A stretch of DNA of 64,000 nucleotides from Auricularia sp. M13 (taxonomy: Eukaryota > Basidiomycota > Agaricomycetes > Auriculariales > Auriculariaceae), in assembly GCA_037042915.1 (NCBI GenBank), contig CM073193.1:3720001-3784000 (forward strand), given 5' to 3'. The notes under the pieces are model-generated. The model was not told where the DNA came from. It made no database searches and worked only from the letters and a program-made list of their open reading frames with translations. Each line of letters starts with the position of its first letter. The first letter of the stretch is position 1. Below are positions 55,356 to 64,000 of this stretch, piece after piece. The translations under genes were made by a program, and so were the position numbers.

Positions 55356-56039
55356 ATGGCCGTCACCGTCCAGAAAAAGACAGGCCAGGCGTCTGCCTCT
55401 GGCACGCGTCCCAATCCCGCTCCCGGCGCGTCCTCTGCCGCGCGCAAGTCCACCGCGCGCAAGTCGACGGGTGGCAAGCCGCCGCGAAAGAGTAACGCCG
55501 GCCCGTCCAACAACGACAATGAAAGCGACAGTACGTACCTCCTACCTATTATGCAATGCTGTCTCAACAGCGCCGTATCTGTGCTCAGATGGCCGCGAAG
55601 CTAAGCGGAGACGTTACCGGCCTGGCACTGTTGCGCTGCGTGAAATCCGCAAGTACCAGAAGTCGACAGACCTTCTCATGGCCAAGCTTCCCTTTGCGCG
55701 TGTCGTACGTCCCTCATTGACACGTACTGCCTATGCCTGACCTGTGTTGTCTCAGGTGCGCGAAATATCTGTGGACATGACCACGAGTTACGGCGATTAC
55801 AGCACGGGTCCCTTGCGTTGGCAGAGTTCTGCCTTGCTCGCGCTTCAAGAAGCGACAGAGGCTTTCTTAGTTCATCTCTTCGAGGATGCGTAAGTCGCAT
55901 TCACGTGCAGGGATGTATAGCTCACGTGACCTCCAGCAATCTATGTGCCATTCATGCCAAACGCGTGACCATCATGCAGCGGGATCTGCAACTTGCTCGA
56001 CGGCTGCGTGGCGGCCCTGCTGCCTCTGTTCTCGCATGA
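55356..56039 (+). CDS. CENPA: centromeric histone H3 variant (CENP-A/Cse4)
   Basis: Replaces H3 in centromeric nucleosomes and seeds the kinetochore. About 175 residues versus 136 for H3. The 58-residue N-tail has [20 protein letters not shown], resembling the H3 K9-K14 region with the ARKST unit doubled. The fold core reads [31 protein letters not shown], then after an intron [40 protein letters not shown] and LFEDA. The last exon is [33 protein letters not shown]. Two changes identify CENP-A rather than H3: loop 1 is longer than in H3 ([14 protein letters not shown] for TDLRF), and the tail is divergent. W replaces the usual F at RWQSS, also common in CENP-A. Introns split the fold at FARV/VREI and FEDA/NLC. 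Confidence 0.88.
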
Positions 56040-56652
56040 TTTACGACTCTTAGGTAGGTATTCACGCTTTATCTTCTAAACTATGTTATCTCGTCGTCTC
56101 CTGTCGCTCGCTCTTCTGTATCTCTTGGGACTCGTGCACTCATGTGACTTGAATACATAGTCTATGGTTTTCAAGCGGTTGAAGGTGCTTTCTATCGATT
56201 CGCGTGAAAGTCCATCTTTGTGAACAAGCTAGAGCCGCGGGCACACCAACTGCAGTTGCCATCATTGGTCCTTCGAGTCTGCAAGGACAACATGAGAATG
56301 TCTGTTGGCGAGGACCATTTTGAGATATCTTCATGCCACTCAATCACACCTTCGAGTTGTGCTCATTTTTGATTACTATTTGTGTATGTTTGACACGGTG
56401 TACTTGTGCAAACTCAATGACCTTTTTGCGGGGTAAATGACCTTTTTCCGGGGTATCGAAGCTGCCAATCTTTTTCTTCTAGGTTTCATAAGTGCACGTC
56501 GGTATTCGGCCTGGCAAAATTGTGGAGCACACGTTGTCGGGGATCATTACCAAAGTAACCGCCTGCGATGGTCCAGAAGCGATACCGATACGTTGTTGCC
56601 GTCGATACGCTTCCTCGTTCACATTAGAGCCTCTGAATAAGGGGAAGCAGCT
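56040..56652. other. convergent intergenic CENP-A/REX3
   Basis: 613 bp, A/T-richer, with a short tandem repeat at 56416-56455. No gene or RNA is recognised, and open frames here are short and unconvincing. Confidence 0.5.
56416..56455. repeat. tandem duplication, 2 x 20 bp
   Basis: AATGACCTTTTTGCGGGGTA is followed directly by the same 20-mer with one G-to-C change, so it is a near-perfect two-copy tandem repeat in the intergenic region. Confidence 0.85.
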
Positions 56653-58494
56653 TCACACGCTCGCTTTATTCAAGATCCACCATTTAACAAGGTCGAGCGC
56701 GGCAACTGAATCCTCAACACTCGAGTGACCATCAGCACCAGCGCCTTGTATAGCTCGGTTTAGATGCTCTCGCGTCCTGGGAAGCATCAGGATTCTGATG
56801 ATTCGGAGAGCTACCAGCGGACTCACAGATCCCGGAGAGCGCGTCTATATGGCAGGCCAGATCGGTGCGGAAATAGCGCCGCGGTGTCTATACAGCGTTT
56901 GTGGACCATGCGGAGCGTTTTCAAGTCGTTATCCAATGCGTGCTAGACATTAATCAGTTTGAGTAACGTTTGAGCGAATTAGATGCTCATACACCGATGA
57001 TAATCGTCGACGGTGAGATGAAGTTGCGCAACGCCTCCTTCGTACCCGCGAGATCAAACGGTGCCCCTTCAAGCGTTTTAACGCCAGAGAAACGTGTGTT
57101 GAGGTCACTGTATGAGATGTGAGAAGGCGTAGTAGTGCTGAAGGCAAGCTTACATGACAGCGACGCCCTCGTCCATTTTGACTAATTCGTCGTATACGGC
57201 CGTACCATTGGCGTCGACGACGGAGACTCTTGCCACCGAGAGCCCGCCAGTTGTGTATATCATTTCACCTGCATGGTTTCAGATCGAAAAGCTGAGGTTG
57301 CCACACACAACGAACAATCCAGAGCCACGATGTCTAGTGAGGTGCCATTTGGGTCGTCCGCTGTACACGAGAAAGCGTGTCGTTGATGCAGTTGTTTTGG
57401 ATCAGTCTCATAGAATACATGTGGGCTGCGGATAAATGAATCAGACTCCACCAGTTGCAGGATGCTCTGCCCTCGACGCACCCGGTCTCACAGGGTTTTC
57501 CGGGTACCAGTTCCGTACAACATGTGTGCATTCTCTGCCGTTCGCCGGATACGTGCACGATGGTTTTTCGCCCCCAGTGATAATTGCATGCAGCGCCGTC
57601 GGGATCGGCTCGCACGATGTACCGCGCTTTGCATCTGTCGCATTCCTTCTCGGTGCCTTCTGCGTTGGGGCTCTCGCCACCAGGACCCCAATCCTCCGGG
57701 ACAGTGAGAACATATCCCATTGACAACATGGTTTCTTCGGACATCAAGAGAGGTTCGAGAATGGCGGGTGTTAGGACGAGCGATGTGAGTGCGTCCTGCT
57801 CAGCGGCTCGTTCTGCAAGTTGTTTCTCTGTCCCCACGGATGGATGCGAAAGGCTGTCTGGAGGAACCCGTTTCTTGAGTTTGGCCAAGGATAATATCAC
57901 GGTCTGTGATGAAGGTGAGAAACTCTAGGCGCTTTCAGAGCAACAGCGCGGACGTTACGATATGATGATTGATTAGTCTTAGAGTGTATGTCTTCTTCTT
58001 GCTGGGCGGCATGTTCAGCTGCGAGTGTGGGATGCTTGTCCAGGATATTGGCGTATAGTTGAGTGAAATGCGCATAGAGTTGTGTGAGCATCGACTGTCG
58101 CAAGGGAATCGTGACCTTGGTCTGTCCGTTGTCCACGCGAAGGACTGGCGCCTGGGCAATAAAGGTAAGGTCGTTGCTGCCGGATTTCAGCATGCACGCA
58201 CTGTTGAGGTTGATGTGGATGCAGCGGCCGCGACTGGCACGCGTACCGGCGCACGCTGCGGCTGGCTCTCGGCGCGTAGGACCTTGCGAGGCGGTTCTAC
58301 CGCTGAAGTCGACGGGGAAGAAAGATGTTCTGCGGGTCGCTTTGCTGGTATTCTGGACGGCTCTGAGTCTCTGCAACACTAAATGTCGTGCGAACGGCGC
58401 CGGCAGCGTGTGCGAATGGACATGGCCTCCGTTTGCAGGCCTGACCACCGTCTGGGCAGGCAACGGCTGAGAACAGACCGGCTGTAGAGAACAT
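56653..58494 (-). CDS. REX3: RNA exonuclease 3 (Rex3/REXO1-like, DEDDh)
   Basis: 3'-5' exonuclease that trims RNase MRP and other small RNAs. Start MFSTAGLFSAVACPDGGQAC then KRRPCPFAH, a CCCH-type zinc finger typical of fungal Rex3. Next come VLRVDNGQTKVTIPLRQSML and QEEDIHSKTNQSSYRNV. A second cysteine-rich part has ECDRCKARYIVRADPDG, NYHWGRKTIVHVSGERQRMH and TCC. The exonuclease domain begins PNGTSLDIVALDC, joined to EMIYTTGGLSVARVSVVDAN (ALDCEM, first acidic pair), then VYDELVKMDEGVAVM. DLNTRFSGVKTLEGAPFDLA and STIIIG lead to ALDNDLKTLRMVHKRCIDTA. The end is HSSVEDSVAALDLVKWWILN KASV, with the final D of DEDDh; stop 56653-56655. Many small introns. No piece is missing. Confidence 0.85.
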
Positions 58495-58598
58495 GGCTCG
58501 AGTGTGGGTCGCCCGTGAGGCCGATGCTCGCGAGTGGAGTTGCAGCCACAAACGGTGCGCCGGAAGCATGAGCCTCTCGACGGAACCAAAATTTCTGC
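58495..58598. promoter_or_regulatory. 104-bp divergent promoter REX3/SUA5
   Basis: 104 bp between the REX3 ATG (58494) and the first SUA5 ATG (58599). No core element is recognised. Confidence 0.4.
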
Positions 58599-59872
58599 AT
58601 GCTTTGCGCTCTTCGAGCCGCACGACCGTCCCTTGCAATGGCCACGGCACGCGTCCTCGAGTGCGTTCCCTCGGCGATTACGTTCGATACCTCCGACACG
58701 GCCACTGTTGCTGACCAGGCTACTCTGGACGCGCTCAACGAGGCCACAGCGGTCCTGCGGCGCGGCGAATGCGTCGCGTTCCCCACAGAGACGGTCTACG
58801 GCCTCGGAGCGGACGCGCTGCAACCGTCCGCTGTGCTGCGTATCTTTGCCACCAAGGGCCGGCCGTCGGACAACCCGCTCATCGTCCATGTCTCGTCGCG
58901 TGCCATGCTCGCTTCGCTGCTACCGCAGAATTACTCCCCATCGCCGGCCTACGCGAAGCTCATGCAGGCCTTCTGGCCTGGCCCCCTCACCCTACTCTTC
59001 CCCGCGGACGAGACAAAGGTTCCCAGGGAGGTCACTGCCGGGCACAAGACCGTCGGCGTGCGCATGCCAGCCCATCCAGTTGCACGTGCTCTTATCGCGC
59101 TCTCCAATACGCCTCTGGCCGCACCCTCTGCAAACAGCTCCGGGAAGCCTAGTCCTACTCGCGCAATTCACGTTGCTCGCGATCTTGTAGACCGCGTTCC
59201 TCTCATTCTCGATGGCGGCGCATGTCAAGTGGGAGTGGAGAGCACAGTGCTCGACGGCCTCAACGAGGACGGCAAGCTGCGCATACTTCGCCCCGGGGGA
59301 GTAACTGTGGAACAAATACAAACGCTGCTGGGCGAAGATGGCCCTGAAGTCCTTGTCCATCGACGCGACTTCGCAGATGCGCAACTAGAAAACGCGCCCA
59401 CAACACCGGGTATGAAATACCGTCACTACTCTCCCTCTGTACCGGTCGTTCTGCTGAGGACGTCCTCGCCTCCGGACGGCACAGAAGTGCTCTCTCTCGA
59501 ACAAATCCTAGACTCGATGCACTCTCCCCCTCGGATGGGAAGCGTCATATTGGCTTCATGGCGCTCTCGGACTCTACAATACAAACACCCACTTTAGATA
59601 ACGTGGAGTGGCATAATTTTCCGCTTGGCCCACTGGCAGAGCCTTCCGTAACAGCCCAGCGGCTGTTCGATGGCTTACTTACGCTCGAGAGTGAAGGCGT
59701 GGACCTCATCCTCGTTGAGGCCGTCTCCGAAGATAGAGAAGGTCTGGCCGTCATGAATCGAATATCGAAGGCTGCAACCACCACCAAATGGCTGAAACCA
59801 TGTACGCCCGCGCCGAGCACAACCTTTGCAGCGTCCCTGCTCAAGTTCTGGCAGAGATGGATACGCATTTAG
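58599..59872 (+). CDS. SUA5: threonylcarbamoyl-AMP synthase Sua5
   Basis: Makes threonylcarbamoyl-AMP, the precursor of t6A37 in tRNAs reading ANN codons. Two in-frame starts are visible. 58599 gives MLCALRAARPSLA, a possible mitochondrial presequence; 58638 gives MATARVLECVPSAITF. The YrdC fold has LRRGECVAFPTETVYGLGAD, IFATKGRPSDNPLIVHVSS, LMQAFWPGPLTLLFPADETK, VGVRMPAHPVARALIALSNT and LAAPSANSSGKPSPTRA. VGVESTVLDGLNEDGKLRIL and RPGGVTVEQI follow. NAPTTPGMKYRHYSPSVPVV is the linker that caps the active site. The C-terminal Sua5 domain (GFMALSDSTIQT, GPLAEPSVTAQRLFDGLLTL, ESEGVDLILVEAVSED) is in another frame. The jump lies at a C5 run near 59536. Stop at 59872. Confidence 0.87.
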
Positions 59873-59914
59873 AATGTACTCTACACGACGGCGCCTCGCT
59901 GAATCGACACCTAA

Positions 59915-62900
59915 TCACTCGACCCCCAACCGCGCCCGAAATAGCTGGTTCACCAAGTCCCCTGCTTCGCGACACATCGCGCGCACAATCCCGTCCTTGT
60001 CCGTCGCCCCGACGTAATGCAGCACTACTCCCGCCCGCTTCAGCCACTCGTCGTCCAAGTCTATCGCAGAGCTATCATACGTCCTTATGAGGCGCGCACG
60101 TAACAGCATGGCGAGGAAATGCGCTGCCGCGCGTCGGAGCGGCGGGTGTTTCGCGTGTTTCGATGTTGGTTCGTCGTCCAGTGACTTGCGCTCTTCGGTT
60201 GCGTCTGCTTCGGTCTCCAGTTGCAATATGTCGAGCATGGCGCCGCACAAATCCTGCGCGTAGGGCATGATAGCCAGGTCCGCGCTTTCCTCGCACTGTG
60301 CCAGGAGGCCGACTGCCGATGCACGCAGAACGGCTGGGGCGTCGCGTGCTCTGAGTAGTGCGCGAAGTGGCGGGACGATTGTGTTGACTGTACGATAATT
60401 TCAGATATAGAGTTCGTAAATTAGACATGCATTTCCACTGCACCTTGCACTGCCAGCGCTTCGCCCAGATGTTTGACGACTTGGCCCAGAGCCTCCCCCA
60501 CACGCAGTCGTTTATCGAGCTCTGCGACGTCGATCTGAGCATTTTCCACCCCGCCCGCATATGCTCGGACAAGCGTCGCAGTAACATCTCCTCCGGAGAG
60601 TGCAAGCGCCACAAGACCCTGCACTGCATTCAGATAGACAAAGCTCTCGCCATCTTGCACAGTCCGCAGAAATGTGTCGAGAACTGCTGGCGCAAATGCC
60701 GATTGGCGCAAGATTATGGGGGAGCGGAGTAAAGCCACCCTGACGCGCGAACAGGAAGGAGCGGATCCTGGATGAGCTTTAGAGCGCGCTGGTATACGAC
60801 CTGGGGGTCATCATCCGCGGGTGGAGGTTTAGCTTGAGATTTCGGGCCCGACGATTGGGAAAGGATGCCGCAGCCAGTCGAGCACGAAGAACGAAGGAGG
60901 CTTCGCGGGCTGCACGGGATATCGACTCATTAGAGTTATTGTTACTGAGTCGCGCGAGGAGAGGAGTTAGGGCATTTAGACTCGGTGTATCTGACGGGAG
61001 GAGTTCTTCGTGCACTGTTGGGCAACGGTAAGAAAAATTCAAGGTTCAGAGGGCGTACGCACATTCTAAGAGCGACAACAGTAGGCTCAGTGCAACCTGG
61101 ACAATCATGCTCCCATGTTCAGAGGATCCCTCATCCGAATCGCTGTTCTCGTCGTCGCTGTCCTCTTCTTCTTCTTCTTCTTCATTGACGATACGGAGAG
61201 TTTTGAGCGCCAGACTGCTGCTGTTTGGCTTTATCCCGGACAGCTCCACAACATGCCGCTCGAGGGTGGTGTGAGATGAATGCGAGAAGCCGCTCAGGAT
61301 TCTGCGCGAGTGCCGCGAGGGCGCCAGACATAGAACTTTGAATCTGGACGACGAGCTGAAGATACAGCAATGGTCTGAACAGAGCTGACGCGTCAATGGG
61401 AAAGCTAACGCGAAATCACGACGGACGTACGCTCGAGGATCTGTTTCCTGCGCACCCAGCGACTCGTCTGCGCGAGCAGAACTCTGCGTCTCCTGATAAG
61501 CTTCTAGCACGCGAACGAAAAGCGCTCCTGCAACGTCGTTGCGACCCATATCTTGCAAGAGCTGGACGAACCACGCCGGATCGGGTTTGAGCATGAAAGG
61601 ATTTGACGCCAGCAGGTCCAAGATCGTCATTGATGTTATCCGCGTCGGATGGCTGGAGCGGCGGCAGGCCGTCTTCACGAATTTCTACTCGTCGCAAGGT
61701 GTCATGAGAACCCTCCCATTCGCCGCCCTCGCCCTGCACCACCGCCCAAAGCCGGTCTACGGCCTCCGCATGCGCTGCAACGCGTGCCCAGGCGAGCACG
61801 AGCCCGCGGACAGATTCGCGCAGCTCGGGATCCGTCGTTTTCGTCCGTTCGAGGTGCTCGAGGAGCGAAACCAGAGCGGGGATTATCGGCGTGAGTACGG
61901 AAAGAATCAAGGCGGGCGCGGGGTCCATGCGCGTCACCAGAGAGATGATGTGGTTCAACGCGGTCACCGGCGAAGACGCTGGATTAGGCAAGGGCAATAA
62001 GAGCGGGAGGTGCAGAGTGCGGAGGATGATGGCGCGCGTGATGCGCGCGTACCGGAAGTCGTGCGAGAGGAGACGCGACAATGTGAATGCCATAGCCCGT
62101 CGATGAGATGGGGGGCTTGACGCCGTGGCGTCGTCTGGCGTGAGCAATGCAAAGAGACAAGGGATGATTTGCTCGAAATATGCCTGCACAAAATCATAAG
62201 CTTAGCTAGCCCCACCCGATGGAGGGACGTCTTACTGATACTTTCGCCCCGGCAGGGACCGCCGTGATGACTTTGGCGATGTGGTCAAGGCGGTCATAAG
62301 GTGCATCCTCATGGTCATCGAAGTTGCTCAAAAGCGCATAGCACAGACCTTGCACGCCGCCTGGACGAAGCAGTTGCTGGCTTAGAAGGCCTGGGACAAC
62401 TTTGCGCGCATGCAGCGGAATAGGCGGCGCCTCGCTCTGTTTTGTTGGAGGGGCAAGAAGGGATCCCAACGCAGATATGGTCCGCGATGGTGGAAGTCTG
62501 CCTGTAGTCGGTAAACATGTTGTCGACAAGTTTCCGGCTTGCTTACACCGCTAATATCTGCAGCGTCTTGGTTTGAATGGTTGCGCGGGTTTCAGCTTCT
62601 ATTCCTTCAGCCCAGCCCAGTGTGCAGCCGAGTCTGATAACATCGGGCAGGTGTTTTGTGACGATGTTCGTGGTAATATTGGTGTATTGCACTGTTACCC
62701 CTGGTTGCTGGAGCGGCACAAGGAGCAATACACCGAGGGCAAATGCTAGCAAACGTTGAAGATGCAGTGCGGAGTCTGTCAAGTCGACAATATGGGATGT
62801 AGATGGTAGACCGTCTGGCCATTTCGAAGACAAGCAGGCCAAGAGAGCGTTTGTTCCCCAATTGAAGACCAGTGAAACAAGCGTTTGGATCACAACCGAA

Positions 62901-63181
62901 TCGCGAGTGCCCAGCAGAGGAACTGCGTCCGCGGATTGGACCTCGCTCTCTAGATGCGGCTGAAGATGCGTCAAAAGCGCCAGAGCACGCGTCGCTGTTT
63001 CCAGCCTTAGTTCCTCAAGCGAATAAGACTCCAGATCGTTGGCAAGCTCCCCAGTGGACGCATAGGACTGCAGTAGACGCGAACGCAGCACAGACTCAAG
63101 CGACTCCTTCCGCTCCTGTTGGCTCTGTTGGCCTGACAGGGCCGTGGCGGCTTTGAGCAGGGACGCCGTGTCTGCGGACAT
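59915..63181 (-). CDS. RTP1: Rtp1/TANGO6-type HEAT-repeat protein (RNA polymerase II assembly)
   Basis: Large all-helical cytosolic protein; yeast Rtp1 helps assemble and import RNA polymerase II. Start MSADTASLLKAATALSGQQS (63181). Helices follow: LEELRLETATRALALLTHLQ, VVIQTLVSLVFNWGTNALLA, and LGCTLGWAEGIEAETRATIQ. Later exons hold VPGLLSQQLLRPGGVQGLCY, AYFEQIIPCLFALLTPDD and PDPAWFVQLLQDMGRNDVAG. EEEEEEDSDDENSDSDEGSS is an acidic loop, and LNALTPLLARLSNNNSNESI follows. The C-terminal Rtp1 domains read VLDTFLRTVQDGESFVYLNA, VQGLVALALSGGDVTATLV, ELDKRLRVGEALGQVVKHLG, and finally VHYVGATDKDGIV-like helices (VVLHYVGATDKDGIVRAMCR). The stop is at 59915-59917. SFVYLNAxQGL is a hallmark. It ends 42 bp from the SUA5 stop. 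Confidence 0.82.
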
Positions 63182-63281
63182 GGCCGTGGGTGTGGGAGCG
63201 AAAGGCAAATGGCATGCGAACGAACTCCGCGCGTCATCGCTTGGCTTCGTTGTTCTCACTCGCGTCTCGCCCAAGCCCGCC
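63182..63281. promoter_or_regulatory. 100-bp divergent promoter RTP1/VID27
   Basis: 100 bp lie between the RTP1 ATG (63181) and the VID27 ATG (63282). No core motif is recognised. Confidence 0.4.
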
Positions 63282-64000
63282 ATGTTCATGCTACGCAGCC
63301 GTACGTCCCCGTCTCTCAGTCTTCAGAAGCGCGCGCAGATAACTGAATATGCGCAGTATTCGGCAAGGTCTGGAGTGAGCACGCCCAGTCTGCAATCCAG
63401 CAGGAGCACAGAGTCTGACCGCCCGCCCGGGTTAGATGACCCCAACCAGACCGAGATCTCGCAGATCTCTGGCGGGTCGCTGTACATCGTGCGCCCGGAC
63501 AGCGTCAAGGGTTCGCGCGAGTGCATGTGCGTCTGCGAGGCCAATGTGGCGTCTCCCGGCTGAATGCAATCCAGATTCAACAACGCTATGGCCGCCATCC
63601 GCCGCGTCCTCTCGCACGAGCACCAGTTCCAGCTCGTAATTACGCGCGTCTTCGAGGAAGGCGAAGAGCAGCTCCTGGAGGAGGAAGAGGAATGCCAGTG
63701 CTGTTCCACTCCGGGTCCGCTGCTTGTCTGACTCGCCCTGCAGCCGACCACGAGCGCGCTTTTCTCATCGACGAAGCCCTCGAGTTCCGTTCCAGTACCT
63801 TCGAGGGCGACCCGACGTTCCTCTGGCGCGACATCGACAGCCCCGAGGACTTGTTCGAATTCGTGGCCACCGGCACCAACGAGCCGACGGTGGCATTCTT
63901 TGAGACGGCCATGTACAAGGCCATGTACGAACGCAAGTACATGCAGAGCTCAGAGAACGCCACCGATGCCGATCTGGAGCAATTCGTCTACAAGTGCGCA
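63282..64000 (+). CDS. VID27: Vid27-family protein, N-terminal part (cut by window edge)
   Basis: Vid27 proteins have been tied to vacuolar import and degradation of gluconeogenic enzymes; their C-terminal half is a beta-propeller that lies outside the window. The start MFMLRS (63282) is followed by uncertain splicing over 63300-63420. Then GGSLYIVRPDSVKGSREC is joined across a GTGCGT-CAG intron to IFNNAMAAIRRVLSHEHQFQ, LVITRVFEEGEEQLLEEEE. After another intron comes DHERAFLIDEALEFRSSTFE, GDPTFLWRDIDSPEDLFEFV, FFETAMYKAMYERKYMQSSE and ATDADLEQFVYK, up to the edge. FLIDEALEF and AMYERKY are family hallmarks. The second intron has no clear GT donor (possibly GC). Confidence 0.85.

Overview
The window is nuclear DNA from a filamentous fungus, most likely a basidiomycete (agaricomycete-like). 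The evidence is GC-rich, tightly packed genes, many introns of about 45-70 nt with GTRNGT donors and CTGAC-like branch points, and fungal-restricted families: ATG29, CTK1, SCW1/WHI3, VID27, REX3, MARVEL and fungal-type Zn2Cys6 proteins. I see no operons, CRISPR arrays, rRNA, transposons or viral remnants, and no tRNA that I could recognise by eye.

Layout, left to right: DDI1 (cut by the left edge, -), ATG29 (-), YIH1/IMPACT (+), an ALE1-type MBOAT acyltransferase (-), a MARVEL-type membrane protein (-), WDR89 (-), a small single-span membrane protein (+), RTC3-like SBDS-fold protein (-), SPC1 (-), MLH3 (-), mitochondrial SSB RIM1 (-), HBS1 (+), RAP1 (-), NOT3/5 (+), mitochondrial bL12 (-), a GMC oxidoreductase (+), an AMPK1_CBM (CRP1/MDG1-like) protein (+), a tiny Zn2Cys6 gene (-), lipin PAH1 (-), AIR1/2 (+), TRM10 (-), an acyl-protein thioesterase (+), a tail-anchored PPxY protein (+), SCW1/WHI3 (+), a PEP4-like aspartic protease (+), a DCAF-type WD40 protein (+), an uncertain small gene (-), CTK1 (+), CSN4 (-), CENP-A (+), REX3 (-), SUA5 (+), RTP1/TANGO6 (-) and VID27 (+, cut by the right edge).

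Most of these are housekeeping genes: mRNA surveillance (HBS1, AIR1, NOT3, REX3), tRNA modification (TRM10, SUA5), chromosome ends and centromeres (RAP1, CENP-A), mismatch/meiotic repair (MLH3), lipid metabolism (PAH1, ALE1), autophagy and stress (ATG29, YIH1) and mitochondria (RIM1, bL12m). Neighbours are not functionally clustered. The arrangement is notable: seven head-to-head gene pairs have only 66-120 bp between start codons.

The observations most worth a second look are: a complete-looking 80-residue Zn2Cys6 gene in a seemingly empty stretch; a HBS1 intron whose retention ends the protein before the GTPase domain (a possible SKI7-like isoform); a CENP-A whose tail keeps histone-H3-like ARKST/GGK motifs; a GC-AG intron inside the protease active-site codon; and five genes that each show a reading-frame jump curable by one extra base, which suggests systematic one-base loss in this assembly. 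Exon boundaries were placed by eye, so gene ends are firmer than internal splice sites.
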